Below are positions 10,675-21,365 of a DNA stretch of 62,448 nucleotides, piece by piece. The translations under genes were made by a program, and so were the position numbers. Origin of the DNA: a bacterium (GTDB lineage: Bacteria; Actinomycetota; Acidimicrobiia; Spongiisociales; ZC4RG35); NCBI GenBank assembly GCA_028819345.1, contig JAPPLW010000120.1, forward strand, positions 1 to 62,448. The letters are read 5' to 3'. Below the pieces are notes generated by a model. The model saw only the letters and a program-made list of their open reading frames with translations. It did not search any database and was not told where the DNA came from. The number at the start of each line of letters is the position of its first letter. Position 1 is the stretch's first letter.

Positions 10675-11562
10675 TCAGAACCCGAACCGGTCCAAGAGCA
10701 CCGACCGTCGCTGCCATCTCTTCTCGACAACCACTCGAAGATCCAAATAGACCTTCGCCCCGAAGAAGTCCTCCAACTCCCGGCGGGCGGCACTTCCCGC
10801 CTCCTTCAGGAGGGCGCCTCCCCTGCCGATCACGATGCCCCTCTGCGAACCGCTCTCCACCACCAGCCTGGCTGCCACGACCACCAGTCCGTCGGGCCTG
10901 ACCTCGAAGTCTTCCACCGTCACCAGGAGGGAATGGGGAAGCTCCTGCCGGAGGCGGGCCAGGAACTTCTCGCGGATCACCTCGGCGGCGAAAAACCAAT
11001 CCGGTTGGTCGCTGACCGCATCGGCCGGGAAATACATCGGACCCTCGGGGAGGCGGGCGGAGATCTCGGCAACCACCGCTTCCAGGTTCTCTCCGCGGAG
11101 GGCGCTGATGGGCACGTAGGCGCCGAAACCCCATCGGGCCGCCTCGGTGAGGGCCACGGCGATCTTCTCCTTGGAGAAGCCGTCAACCTTGTTCACCAGA
11201 ACCACTACCTTCGACGGGTCGCTGGTCAGCCGCTCGGCGATCCTCCGGTCCCCCGGACCGATGGGCTGGCGGGCGTCCAGCAGGAAAGCGATCACATCGG
11301 CGTCGGCCAGAGCACCGTACACCAGGCGGTTGAGGCGGTCACCCAACTCGTTGCGCGGCCTGTGCAGGCCGGGAGTGTCCACCAGGACCATCTGCCATGA
11401 AGGGGGATCGCATGCCGGATCGGTAACCACTCCCCGGATTGCGTTCCGGGTCGTTTGAGGCCGGCTCGACGTGATGGCGACCTTCCGTCCCACCATGGCG
11501 TTCACCAGCGTGGACTTGCCGACATTGGGACGGCCCACCACCGAGACGAACCCTGATTTCAT
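10675..11562 (-). CDS. era: GTPase Era, 16S rRNA/30S assembly factor
   Basis: Ras-like GTPase that binds the 3' end of 16S rRNA during 30S maturation. G1 is GRPNVGKST, the switch region has SSRPQTTRN, G3 is DTPGLH and G4 is NKVD. The C-terminal KH domain carries IGRGGALLKEAG and ends in KRWQRR, as in the family. I prefer the ATG at 11562 over the TTG two codons upstream. It is the last gene of the hrcA-dnaJ-HIT-phoH-pgpH-ybeY-corC-era chain, 19 bases after corC. Confidence 0.96.
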   Translation of the reverse strand: MKSGFVSVVGRPNVGKSTLVNAMVGRKVAITSSRPQTTRNAIRGVVTDPACDPPSWQMVLVDTPGLHRPRNELGDRLNRLVYGALADADVIAFLLDARQPIGPGDRRIAERLTSDPSKVVVLVNKVDGFSKEKIAVALTEAARWGFGAYVPISALRGENLEAVVAEISARLPEGPMYFPADAVSDQPDWFFAAEVIREKFLARLRQELPHSLLVTVEDFEVRPDGLVVVAARLVVESGSQRGIVIGRGGALLKEAGSAARRELEDFFGAKVYLDLRVVVEKRWQRRSVLLDRFGF

Positions 11563-11581
11563 AATCAACCGAAGCTTGGGC

Positions 11582-12751
11582 CTAGCCGACCGCCGCCGCT
11601 CTCAATCCTCCCCCGCTCCGCCGCACGCGGACTTCCGACACCCGATGACCGAGGACTTCTTTTACCAGGAACTCCACGCCGTTGGTGGACAGTACCTCCC
11701 CCACCGCCGGTACCCGGCCGGCCAGGGCCAGCACCAGGCCCCCCACCGTGTCCCACTCCTCCTGGGGAAGAGCAACCCCCAACAGGTCCCCCAAGTCGTC
11801 CACCGGGAACCGGCCGTCCACGAACAGCACTCCCCCCTCTTCCACCCGGAGCCACTCGTCCTCTTCGTCGTGTTCATCCACGATCTCGCCCACCAACTCC
11901 TCCAGCAAATCCTCGATCGTCACCAGGCCCGCTGTGCCGCCGTGCTCATCGATTACCACCGCCATGTGGGCACCGTGGCGCCGCATCTCCCGCAGGAGAT
12001 CGGAGACCGGCTTGGTCTCGGGCACGTACAAAGGGGTTCTCTGGATCTCAGCCACCGTTGCGCCGCTCTCGCCCTCCGCAAGGGCGGGGAGTAGGTCCTT
12101 GGCAAGAGCCAGGCCCACCACCCGATCGATACCCCCGTCCAGCACCGGGAAACGGGAGAAGCCGTATTCCTTGACAGTCTCGGCCAACTCGTCCAACGTG
12201 CCGTTCACCTGTACCGTCACCATGTCGGGCCGGGGAACCATCACCTCACGGACGATGGTCTCGGAAAACTCCAACACTGACGAGATCATCTCCTTTTCCT
12301 CCGACAGTTCCTCGTTCTCGGGCTCGGCTTCGTCTGAGTCGAGGGCCCACCGCGGTCTCCACAGACGGGAGTGCAAGAGGGCGGCGGCTTCGACCAGCAC
12401 GCTCAAAACCTCCGCTCCGCTCCACAGCCGGCCCAACAACCCGGCCACGATCCTGGAGGCGGTGGTGATGATCAGCGCCCATAGCGCCGCCCAGCCTCCT
12501 TCGCCGGCGGCGGCCAGTCCCGCGGTCAGAAGAACCACTGCCAGTATGGAGATCACCCCCTCCACCCGCCATCCGGCCAGGACCATAAGCCCATCTCGCC
12601 CCAAAAGGCGAAGGTGCCGCTCGGCCCGAGCCACCCCTTCGGCCGCAGCCCGGGCCACGGAAGGCCGGTCCAACCGCTCCAGGGAAGCCAGCCCCAGACG
12701 CAGCAGGCCCGCGATCACGAGCAGGGCGACTCCAGCCCACACCAGCGTCAT
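11582..12751 (-). CDS. CorC/HlyC-family membrane protein with CBS pair
   Basis: A 389-residue membrane protein. The N-terminal ~125 residues hold three hydrophobic segments in the place of the DUF21/CNNM domain, but they are Ala/Leu-rich and divergent. A CBS pair follows (about 165-295, with VMVPRPDMVTV and HMAVVIDEHGGTAGLVTIEDLLEELVGEI split across it). A C-terminal CorC_HlyC domain (about 305-375) completes it. Family members are linked to divalent-cation efflux; a specific substrate cannot be assigned. It starts inside the ybeY stop (ATGA overlap). Confidence 0.85.
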   Translation of the reverse strand: MTLVWAGVALLVIAGLLRLGLASLERLDRPSVARAAAEGVARAERHLRLLGRDGLMVLAGWRVEGVISILAVVLLTAGLAAAGEGGWAALWALIITTASRIVAGLLGRLWSGAEVLSVLVEAAALLHSRLWRPRWALDSDEAEPENEELSEEKEMISSVLEFSETIVREVMVPRPDMVTVQVNGTLDELAETVKEYGFSRFPVLDGGIDRVVGLALAKDLLPALAEGESGATVAEIQRTPLYVPETKPVSDLLREMRRHGAHMAVVIDEHGGTAGLVTIEDLLEELVGEIVDEHDEEDEWLRVEEGGVLFVDGRFPVDDLGDLLGVALPQEEWDTVGGLVLALAGRVPAVGEVLSTNGVEFLVKEVLGHRVSEVRVRRSGGGLRAAAVG

Positions 12752-13215
12752 CCTCGTTTCAGTCCCTCTCTGGCAAGATGCCTGCGTTCCCGTTGCTCCA
12801 TCACCTCGGCGTCGCTGTCCGAGTCATGGCTGTAACCAAGCAGGTGCAGCACGCCATGGACGACCATCAAGCCCATCTCGTCTGAGAATCGGTTTCCCAC
12901 ACGCGCCGCCTGGCGGCTCACATAGTCGGGGGCAATGACCACGTCTCCGAGATGCAACGGAGGGCCACCGTCAACGCCTCCCGGAACCCCCTCGCCGGGT
13001 TCGATCACCTGGAGAGGGAGCGCCAGGACATCGGTGGGACCCCTATTGCCGCGGTGTCGACAATTCATCTCAGCCATCTGCTCTTCGGGAACCAGGGTGA
13101 CATCCACGAGACAGTTTCGGCCGTATCCCTCCCCGGCCAAGACCCCTCCCGCCAGGCGTCCCAACAGACCATGATCCACCAATGAGTCCTGCTCGTCGAT
13201 GATCTGCACGTTCAT
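12748..13215 (-). CDS. ybeY: Endoribonuclease YbeY (rRNA maturation)
   Basis: Zn-dependent single-strand endoribonuclease for 16S rRNA 3' processing and ribosome quality control. The catalytic and metal motif is HGVLHLLGYSHD near residue 120, giving the three histidines of the family's H-x3-H-x5-H pattern. The usual Asp in GYDH is Ser here. The length of 155 is normal. It sits between the PgpH-like gene and corC in the order common across bacteria and overlaps corC. Confidence 0.94.
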   Translation of the reverse strand: MNVQIIDEQDSLVDHGLLGRLAGGVLAGEGYGRNCLVDVTLVPEEQMAEMNCRHRGNRGPTDVLALPLQVIEPGEGVPGGVDGGPPLHLGDVVIAPDYVSRQAARVGNRFSDEMGLMVVHGVLHLLGYSHDSDSDAEVMEQRERRHLAREGLKRG

Positions 13216-13277
13216 CTGCGAGCCTTGCTGCTCGGGTCAGGAGGTTCGTCGGAATTGTTAGATGAAGGGTCTTCCAT

Positions 13278-16041
13278 TCAGGGGAAGTTGGGGTATTGGA
13301 TGCGCTGATGGTAGTGGCCCGCCATGGCTTCTATGAAGGCATTCCTTATGGTTTGGATGTCGGCGAACGTGACAGATGCCTCGTTCAACTGCAAATCTGA
13401 CATTTTCTCCCGGATTATTCCGTCGGTCACCGCGGCTATCGCCTGCTGGGTCGGCTCGGTCGGCGCGCCCTGACCGGGGGTGGACTGGAAGGCTGCTCGG
13501 CATGCCCCTTCCACCGCGTCGGCCAACATAAGGATGGCCATCTCCTTGGACCGCGGCTTCTGTCCAACGTGTCGGTAGTCATCCACATCGACATTCTCCT
13601 CCCCGTAGAGCCCTATGGCCTTGTCGTAGAAGTAGCGCATCACCCCGGTGCCGTGGTGGGTGATGATCCCCGCCGCCACCGATGAGGGGATACGGTGGCG
13701 GGCCGCCAACTTCATCCCGTCCGTCACATGGTTCCGGATCACCTCCGCCGACTCCTCGGGGCTCATCTGATCGTGCGGGTTGACCATTCCGAATTGGTTC
13801 TCGATGAACAACGATGGATTCTCGGTCTTGCCGAGGTCGTGGTAGTAGGCAGCCGCCCTGGCCAACAGATTGTTGGCGCCTATCGCGGTGGCTGCGGCTC
13901 CAGCCAGGGTACCCACCATCAGGGAGTGGTTGAAGGTACCGAACGCTTTCTCCTGAAGAAGCTGCAGGGCAGCATGATTGCGGTCGGTGAGATCAAGCAA
14001 CCGCAACGTGGTGGTCACGTCGAAGATGCTCTCGAAGAAGGACATGGCGGCCAGCGCCACCAGGGCAGCCACCAGGGAGGAAGCGAAGGCCAGCACCGCG
14101 GCCTGCAGCATAGTCCCGGCCGGAGGCTCGGTGAGGCTGGTGTGAAAGATCCAGGCAGTGGCGGCGGCGATCACCGCCAAGGCGGCCGCCGACACCGCCA
14201 CCGAGTTGCGGAACGCCCGACGGCTGGAAGCGGCCGAGACGAAGCCCACCGGCGCCAGAGTGGCCAGAAGAGCATAGATTGTGGCGCCGGGATCCCGGGT
14301 GCCGACTGCAGTCACCACCACCAGGATCACGGCCATGAGGATTCCCGCCCGGCTGTCCAGAAGGACGGCCGTAAAGTAACCGAACGCCACCGCCGGCATC
14401 ACGTAAACACCCACCTCATAGCCGAACACATCCCCCACGAAGGTGACGAATCGAACCGCTCCGGCTGCCATCACCGTCAGGAGCCCCAGCAGGGTCAGAA
14501 GGTGAACCCGGTCCCAGAGGTCGGCCCGGTATCGGGAGATGTACAGGGCCAGCACCGCCATCACCGCCCCCAGCACGACCAGCACGCCTGCCTCCCTCAC
14601 CGGCCTCCCGGTGGCCGCGCCGGTCTGATCGATGGCGTCGATGATCAGCCGGGTCAACGGCTCTCCCTCACTGATGATCGGCTGTCCGGAACGATAGGAG
14701 ACCGTCACCTCACCCTGGGAGTCGCGGGCTTCCTCTCGCAGTTGTTCGGTGGCGCCGCTGTCCAGCAGTGAATTGGGCCGCAGGAACGAGGCTGCGATGT
14801 CCGAGGCGGCCTCACCGGCTGCCGGGTCGCGGGCGTCGCCGATGAATACGACCGGCGGATCCGAGAGGATCCGGCTCTGGGCGGAGAGAAGTTCCTCACT
14901 CTTGATCTCCTCAGCGAACGACTCGGCTGTCAGAGTAAGGGCGGCCTGCTCGATCTCCACCAGCCCGGGAGGCTCTCCCAGGGCCTGCCGGATTACGTCC
15001 TCTGTGGCCACCTCCACCAGGGTGGCGACCGAACTCTCGTCCAGCTGGGGATAGGTGCGGAGCAGTTCGGGGACCTGCAGGGTGGCGGGGCGGGTCAGCG
15101 GGGTGAAAGGAATCGGAGCGAGCCTGCACTCGGCGCCGATTCCCAGACACACGACCTGTTGGACCCGCCGGGGAAGGAAGACCGTGAAGTCGGGGGGGAG
15201 ATCGGGGTCCGCGCTGTCGACCGTCACGTCCCACACCCCTTCGGGAACCTCCAGGCTGAAGTCCCCGTTGGCCTGGGTCTGGGTGTCGTGGCCCTCCCCG
15301 GATGGCGCCAGCGCCCTTATGGTCACGAGGTCCACCCCCACCTCCGGATAGTCCCCGGACTCGGTGATAAAGGAGTCTGCATTGAAATCCAGGAAGACCC
15401 GGCCCACCAGGTTGACGGTCGCCGGGGGAGGAAGCGTGGTCGTAGTGGTAGTGGTAGTCACTGCCGAGGTGGTCGTGGTGGGAGCAGCAGTAGTGGATGT
15501 GGTCTCGCTGGCCGCGTCATCGGCGCCCGCGGCCGGTCCCCCGGCGTCATCGACGGCCGGCGGAACCTCATCCGGCTCGGTTTGGGAAGCAGCCTCGGTG
15601 GTGGTTGCCGGGGTGGTCGTGGTAGTGGTGGTGGAAGGGGCCGTCGTGCTGGTGGAGGGAGGGGGGATGGTCGTGGTGGTGGTGCTGGTCGGAGGAAGGG
15701 AGAGTGTCTCCAACCACTCCGGCTGCGGCCCGAGCACCCCCCTTCTCACCGCCGCGAACAGATCGGAGAGATCATCGCTCACCTGCTGTTCGATGCTCTC
15801 GTTTCGACTGGTGACACCGCCGATCTGCTCCGCCGCTGCATCGCGGAGGGATCGGGTCGCCTCCCGGTCGACGACCTCGCTGTTGCGCTGGGCCACGTAG
15901 GGCCGGGTGGCCAGGTCACCCTCGACCAGTTCCACTTCCCCGCTGGCGGCGCCCACGGTCAAAGTGGCCCAGGAGAGCATCACCGTCGAAACCAGGACCA
16001 GCCCTCGGATCACCGTCCTCTCCCACGGCGCCGGAGAACGG

Positions 16042-16058
<17 letters not shown>
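13278..16058 (-). CDS. PgpH-type 7TM HD-domain phosphohydrolase (probable c-di-AMP phosphodiesterase) with SdrD-B-like insert
   Basis: Polytopic HD hydrolase of 926 residues related to Listeria PgpH, which cleaves cyclic-di-AMP. A first membrane helix lies near residues 17-40. The extracellular 7TMR-HDED region is interrupted by two Thr-rich stretches (about 121-158 and 186-213) and a beta-sandwich-like segment at about 216-283. About seven membrane helices follow (about 490-680). The cytoplasmic HD domain (about 706-890) contains FNHSLMVG, YYHDLGK, FIENQ..NPHDQ and HHGTGVMRYFY, so metal ligands look intact. I chose the ATG at 16058, which overlaps phoH by 17 bases and has GGGGGA upstream. 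It sits between phoH and ybeY, the usual place for this family. Confidence 0.88.
15210..15698 (-). other. Thr-rich stalks plus SdrD-B-like domain inserted in the PgpH sensor region
   Basis: This part of the PgpH-like gene encodes two mucin-like Thr/Pro/Ser runs separated by an Ala/Asp-rich linker. They are followed by a module starting GRVFLDFNADSFITESGDY and ending with GDFSLEVPEGVWDVTVD. The D-x-N-x-D spacing and the GxV..L..ANGxFSL pattern resemble the calcium-binding B domains of Sdr adhesins and the prealbumin-like carboxypeptidase regulatory fold. Ordinary PgpH proteins have a compact HDED domain with no such insert. The assignment to a named domain is from pattern only. Confidence 0.6.
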
Positions 16059-17055
<997 letters not shown>

Positions 17056-17087
17056 GGCGGACCCCGGAGGTCAGGAGACTGCGGGAG

Positions 17088-17426
17088 TCATCCCGGCGGC
17101 CAGTTCATCCGGCGGCCCCCCAATAGATGAAAGTGCAGATGGAACACGGACTGGCCTCCATCACCTCCCACATTCGTCACCCAACGCCAGCCGTTCTCCA
17201 ACCCCTCCCGGGAGGCGATCATCCGGGAAAGCCTCACCAACTCCCCCATCATCTCGGGGTCATCGACCTCGTTGAGAGACTCGACATGCCCACGGGGGAT
17301 TATCAGCACATGTGTCGGCGCTTGAGGGTTGATGTCCCGGAAGGCCAGCGCACTCTCCGTCTCGGCCACTATCTCGGCGGGGATCGACCCCTCCGCAATC
17401 TTGCAGAACAGACATTCGCTACTCAC
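17088..17426 (-). CDS. HIT-family nucleotide hydrolase (HinT-like)
   Basis: Small purine nucleoside phosphoramidase/nucleotide-binding protein of 112 residues. It starts with the zinc-site-like CLFCKIAEG and ends with the catalytic histidine triad HLHFHLL followed by GGRRMNWPPG. In many genomes an rsmE gene lies between dnaJ and this gene; here only 63 bases separate them. Read with dnaJ and phoH. Confidence 0.95.
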   Translation of the reverse strand: MSSECLFCKIAEGSIPAEIVAETESALAFRDINPQAPTHVLIIPRGHVESLNEVDDPEMMGELVRLSRMIASREGLENGWRWVTNVGGDGGQSVFHLHFHLLGGRRMNWPPG

Positions 17427-17489
17427 TGAACCTCAAACCTCCCAGCCGAGGTGATCTGTGTAGATTTCCACGCCCGCCGCTCTCGCATC

Positions 17490-18608
17490 CTACCAGCCCT
17501 TGGCGCGATCCTGCCTGCTTTTGCGCGACCCCCGGCGCCTTCTGGTCCCCGCCCCTCGAGGCAGGGGGGCCTCCCCCCGGAGTTCGGCCAGTTGGCGCAG
17601 GAGATCCTCCTCGTCGGGCGTAAGGGCCTTGGGAACCTCCACGTCAACCGCCACCAGGAGGTCCCCGCGTCTCCTTCCGCCCATCTGCGGCGTTCCATGA
17701 CCGGTGAGCCTCTTCACCCAGCCCGGCTGGATGCCGGGTGGGATGCGCAGAGTCTGAAAGCCCCCCTCCAGCAGGGGTATCTTGATCTCGGCCCCCAGCG
17801 CCGCCTCCGTGAAGCCGATCGCCACACGGTGAATGAGATGGTCCCCCTGCCTCTCGAAGCGGCTGTCCGAGCGGACCTCAACCTCCACATAAAGGTCCCC
17901 GGCCATCCCGTCCAGCGGGGCGGCCGCACCCCTGCCCCGCAGCCGCAGCCGGTTCCCATCCGAGACCCCTGCCGGGATCTCGACTTTCAGGGAATGAACC
18001 TGTGAGTAAACCCCGCTCCCGCTGCACCGCCGGCAAGCCCTGGTCACCTCTTGGCCACGTCCCCGGCATCGGGGGCAGGTGGTGGTGGTCATCATGGATC
18101 CGAAGAAGCTCTGGCGGGTTGCGCGGACCACTCCCGCCCCGCCACATCCCCGGCAAGACAGAATTTCAGCACCCGCCGCCGCTCCGTCACCGCCACATGT
18201 CGAACACACGCCCTCGGCTTCGAACTCGACCTGGGTCTCTGCGCCGAAGGCCGCTTCCTCCAGGCTAAGACCGATCCTTACCAGGACATCCTGTCCCCGC
18301 GAGGACCGGGCCACCCCGGCGCCGCCGAACATCCCCGACCCGCCGAACACGGACCTCAGCAGATCGTCGAAGTCCGAGAACAGCCCCGAAACATCGATCT
18401 GCTCTCCCCGGTCGTAGGATCGACGGCGGTCCGGATCGGAGAGGACCTCATAGGCCTCGGCCACTTCCCGGAACCGCTCTTCAGCCTGCAGGTCCCCGGG
18501 GTTGGCATCGGGATGGGTCTCCCTGGCGAGCCGCCGAAAAGCCCTCTTTATATCGCCGGCGTCCGCGTCGCGTTCTACCCCCAATATCCGGTAGTAGTCC
18601 TTGGCCAT
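17490..18608 (-). CDS. dnaJ: Chaperone DnaJ
   Basis: Hsp40 co-chaperone of DnaK. The J domain has HPD at residues 32-34, followed by a short Gly/Phe region ([11 protein letters not shown]). Four zinc-binding repeats come next ([32 protein letters not shown]), then the C-terminal substrate-binding domains. The 372-residue length is normal and the tail is strongly basic. It starts 13 bases after hrcA, so the repressor and chaperone are co-transcribed. dnaK and grpE are not in the window. Confidence 0.96.
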   Translation of the reverse strand: MAKDYYRILGVERDADAGDIKRAFRRLARETHPDANPGDLQAEERFREVAEAYEVLSDPDRRRSYDRGEQIDVSGLFSDFDDLLRSVFGGSGMFGGAGVARSSRGQDVLVRIGLSLEEAAFGAETQVEFEAEGVCSTCGGDGAAAGAEILSCRGCGGAGVVRATRQSFFGSMMTTTTCPRCRGRGQEVTRACRRCSGSGVYSQVHSLKVEIPAGVSDGNRLRLRGRGAAAPLDGMAGDLYVEVEVRSDSRFERQGDHLIHRVAIGFTEAALGAEIKIPLLEGGFQTLRIPPGIQPGWVKRLTGHGTPQMGGRRRGDLLVAVDVEVPKALTPDEEDLLRQLAELRGEAPLPRGAGTRRRRGSRKSRQDRAKGW

Positions 18609-18621
18609 CGGCGAGAAGGGC

Positions 18622-19617
18622 TCAGATGCCTATGCGGCCGGCCAATTCCTCGCTCACCCTCTCGACCACCGAGATGGCTCGGCCATAGTTCATGCGCATC
18701 GGCCCGAGGACGCCTATCCGCCCGCGGGAGCTACCCGCCAGAAACGAGGTGGAGATCACTGCCAGATCCGCTTCGGCCAGATCTGGGATCTCCTCGCCAA
18801 TGCGGATCGTGATGCCCGGATCGGTGGCTAGGAGTTCCAACATAGTGGTCTCCCGCTCCAGCACCGTCAGCACCTGGGCCACCGCGTCGAGATCATCCCA
18901 CAAATCCGCCAGCCTTCCGGTCCCCATCACGTAAACGTCCGAGGCGCGGAGGGCCACCCGCTCCAGTGCATCCCACACTTCTCGAAGACAGCCGCCGAAC
19001 GGGCTTTGCGATCCGCCCGGCGCCGCCAGAGCGGGCGGGGCGGGGACACCCAGGGGCGAACCCACGGCATGGCTTCGGACGACCTGTTCCATATTGGAGA
19101 TCTCCCTCCTGGTCATCGGCGCAGGGAGGTGGCAGAGTTCTTGGAGCACCCGTGCTGACTCGGTGACCACCACCATCATCGCCAGGCGCAACTGGAGCGA
19201 GACCAGATGGATGCTCTGGATCCGCTCGGCTGCCAGGCGGGGACCCACCACCACGGTTGGTAACCGGGTGATGTCGGACACGAGCCGGGAAGTTGCATGC
19301 AGAAGCCGGCCCAATTCCAACTGCACCTCGGAGAAGAACTCCGAAATACGGGACTGAACCGCCCTTCGCAACCGGAATGCCGCATGATGGTCAACGTAGA
19401 ACCGGTAGGCAAGGGCGGTCGGGATCCTTCCCGCCGAGGTGTGGGGCTGCACGGCGAATCCCTCCTCCTCAAGGCGAGCCAATTCCTTCCGTACAGTGGC
19501 AGGAGAGACCGCGAGTTCACTGTGATCAAGCACCATCCCGGAACTCACTGCCGTCCCTGTCCGGATGTAGCACTCCACCAACGAGCGAAGTATCTCCGAG
19601 CGCCGATCCTCCAACAT
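18622..19617 (-). CDS. hrcA: Heat-inducible transcription repressor HrcA
   Basis: DNA-binding repressor of chaperone genes that normally binds the CIRCE element. The winged-helix part is clear (residues 1-75, with [18 protein letters not shown] and HTSAGRIPT), followed by the dimerisation and effector domains. Length 331, normal. I looked for a CIRCE repeat in the 119 bases upstream and did not find one. It lies downstream of an inserted DUF222/HNH gene, while in many genomes lepA-hemW precede it directly. Confidence 0.94.
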   Translation of the reverse strand: MLEDRRSEILRSLVECYIRTGTAVSSGMVLDHSELAVSPATVRKELARLEEEGFAVQPHTSAGRIPTALAYRFYVDHHAAFRLRRAVQSRISEFFSEVQLELGRLLHATSRLVSDITRLPTVVVGPRLAAERIQSIHLVSLQLRLAMMVVVTESARVLQELCHLPAPMTRREISNMEQVVRSHAVGSPLGVPAPPALAAPGGSQSPFGGCLREVWDALERVALRASDVYVMGTGRLADLWDDLDAVAQVLTVLERETTMLELLATDPGITIRIGEEIPDLAEADLAVISTSFLAGSSRGRIGVLGPMRMNYGRAISVVERVSEELAGRIGI

Positions 19618-19736
19618 TGTCTCCAGATTACCAAACTCTCAGCAGACCCCACCGGCAGTCACTGGAAAGGGACCAACAAGAACCCGAGAGCCTCCGTCCA
19701 ACCTGCCATTTTCCCTCCCGGTTTTTCGACGGTGGT

Positions 19737-20951
19737 TCATTTTTGCTGTTTGGCGGTGCGACGCCGTCGCTGACGGGTTATGCGCTGACGGAGTGCGTGG
19801 CGTAGGTGTTTTGGTGGTGGTTTGAGGTGGTGTTTCCCGGTTGGTGTTTTGTGTATTTGCCAGTGGTCGTCGTGGACTTTGTGGTGGCAGCGGGAGCACA
19901 GGAGCACCATGTCGTTGAGGTTGGTGTTGCCTTGGACGGCCCAGGGGGTGATGTGGTGGGCTTGGGTCCAGTTGGCGTTGGCGCCGCATCCCACGCAAGC
20001 CCTGTCCCTGGCTACGAGGGCGATCTTCTGGGCGGGACTGGCTGCTCGTCGTGACCGTCCCAGGTCGAGCGGCTGTGACACGCCCCGGAATATGCCGGGG
20101 AGGATGTCGGATTGGCAGGCCAGGTCCCGGATCTTCTCCACAGGGATGGGTGTGCCGTCCCCGAGACGCCCGTTCCGGAGTTCCCGGGAGACCGCGTCGT
20201 AGTCGGCGATCAACAACAGCCTCGGACCGCGGGGAGGTTTACCGTCCTTGTTGGTGTCTTCTCTGGTGACCAACCCCGCCAGGGCGTCTGCCATCCTCTG
20301 ACCCGGAGAGCACCTCGCCCGCGGGTCTTCCTCCCGCCACAGTTCATTCATCTTCTGCGACAACGCCGTTTCAATGAGAGCACCGGTGATCGGATCGAAC
20401 CGACCGTACAACACGGTCATGCCGTCTGTGTTGTCTGTTTTGATCTTGGCGAACCGTTGTGACCGTTGATGCTCCAAGCGGCTCATCCCGTCATCTTCTG
20501 AGCGTTGCTGTTGGTGCTTTCGGACCGTCCCGGCGAACTTATCAGGAGACTGGGTCTTGGCCGGACCGATCAACACTGTTTCGTCTATCTCCCCCTCCTG
20601 GGAAGCCCTGGCCATAATCCGCGCGTTCTCATAAGGAATCTCACCATCCCGCAACCCCTCCGACGTCTCCGGCAACTCCTCCAACTCCACCGCGGTCTCC
20701 ACTTCCGACCGGGCCTTCCGGCGGGGTCGCAAACCCTTCTCCCGCAGATCGTTCTCGGTAATGTGAGCACCTTCTCGGCGGGTCAACTCCGCCAACACCC
20801 CCGCGCGGTACCCGGCCACCTGGTTCTCCACCCGGAAAGTGGACACCAACCAACCCTGAAGCTGTTCCAACGTCGCCTCGCCCACCGGCCGAGTCGGCAA
20901 AACCACCCGCACCTCATCGGCCACCCGACGACCATCAACTGTCTTCTCCAT
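19737..20951 (-). CDS. DUF222/HNH endonuclease-domain protein (13E12 type)
   Basis: A 404-residue protein with an N-terminal DUF222 region and a C-terminal HNH nuclease domain: CVGCGAN, then QAHHITPW, LNDMVLLCSRCHHKVHDD. The tail is very basic (RQRITRQRRRRTAKQQK). Such proteins are abundant and variably placed in actinobacteria, including the REP13E12 repeats of mycobacteria; their function is unknown. I start at the ATG at 20951, where the family-like sequence begins, not at the frame's upstream limit 21089. Its bases look less GC-rich than neighbouring genes, with many GTT/TTG runs, and it breaks the hemW-hrcA order, which suggests insertion. Confidence 0.82.
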   Translation of the reverse strand: MEKTVDGRRVADEVRVVLPTRPVGEATLEQLQGWLVSTFRVENQVAGYRAGVLAELTRREGAHITENDLREKGLRPRRKARSEVETAVELEELPETSEGLRDGEIPYENARIMARASQEGEIDETVLIGPAKTQSPDKFAGTVRKHQQQRSEDDGMSRLEHQRSQRFAKIKTDNTDGMTVLYGRFDPITGALIETALSQKMNELWREEDPRARCSPGQRMADALAGLVTREDTNKDGKPPRGPRLLLIADYDAVSRELRNGRLGDGTPIPVEKIRDLACQSDILPGIFRGVSQPLDLGRSRRAASPAQKIALVARDRACVGCGANANWTQAHHITPWAVQGNTNLNDMVLLCSRCHHKVHDDHWQIHKTPTGKHHLKPPPKHLRHALRQRITRQRRRRTAKQQK

Positions 20952-21365
20952 GCCAACCACTATGCCAAAGAGGTGTGACAAAACACCACCCCACAACACC
21001 ACATTGGCAAAACAAACACTAAATACTGGGGGCAGAGAGGGGGAGGAGGCCCCCACTGCCTGCAAGACACAGCCGGGGACTGCGGACACCCTTCACTCTG
21101 AACCACCAGCCGGAATTCTCGCCTTTGGGTTTACCCTCCCGACCCGCCGCTGCCGTTCCGGTCGATAATTTCGGGCAGGGACGAGCCTGTCCGATCCGAG
21201 GATGCTGGTCATCGGCTTGATGCTCATTGCCGTCAGGCGTTGCCGGGAGGCCGCCCTCCGGAGATGAGACTTGATGTTGATCCGCCCGGTCCGGACCGAG
21301 TCGGATGTTTGTTCCATCAATATGCGAACCGGATGTGACAAGAGTCAACCCGTGGGTCCGGAAAC
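20952..21365. other. Gene-free 414-base stretch between the HNH gene and hemW
   Basis: No convincing gene. The only notable minus-strand frame here (21093-21341, 82 codons) has no family resemblance I can recognise. The part next to the HNH gene is A/C-rich on the plus strand and holds a terminator-like hairpin. Together with the HNH gene it forms the block that separates hemW from hrcA. I saw no terminal repeats that would mark element ends. Confidence 0.5.
21027..21055 (-). terminator. Probable terminator downstream of hemW
   Basis: Arms TGGGGGC and GCCCCCA form a 7-bp stem around a 15-base loop. Read on the minus strand the stem is followed by a T-rich tail (AGTATTTAGTGTTTGTTTT). It lies 310 bases after the hemW stop and just before the HNH gene, so it may close the lepA-hemW transcript. 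Confidence 0.4.

Noticed and set aside
15429..15700. Simple-sequence repeat that could phase-vary the PgpH-like gene
   Set aside because: The ACC/ACT-type units are irregular and multiples of three, so slippage would change length but not frame.
15364..15900. Plus-strand Val-rich frame that could pass for a membrane protein
   Set aside because: It is the complement of the Thr-rich repeat in the PgpH-like gene (ACC/ACT codons read as GGT/AGT or GTG/GTA), not a gene.
19618..19736. Possible CIRCE operator upstream of hrcA
   Set aside because: No TTAGCACTC-N9-GAGTGCTAA-like repeat is present in this gap.
21093..21341. Minus-strand 82-codon frame between hemW and the HNH gene
   Set aside because: No ribosome site, no recognisable family, and it lies in a stretch that otherwise looks non-coding.
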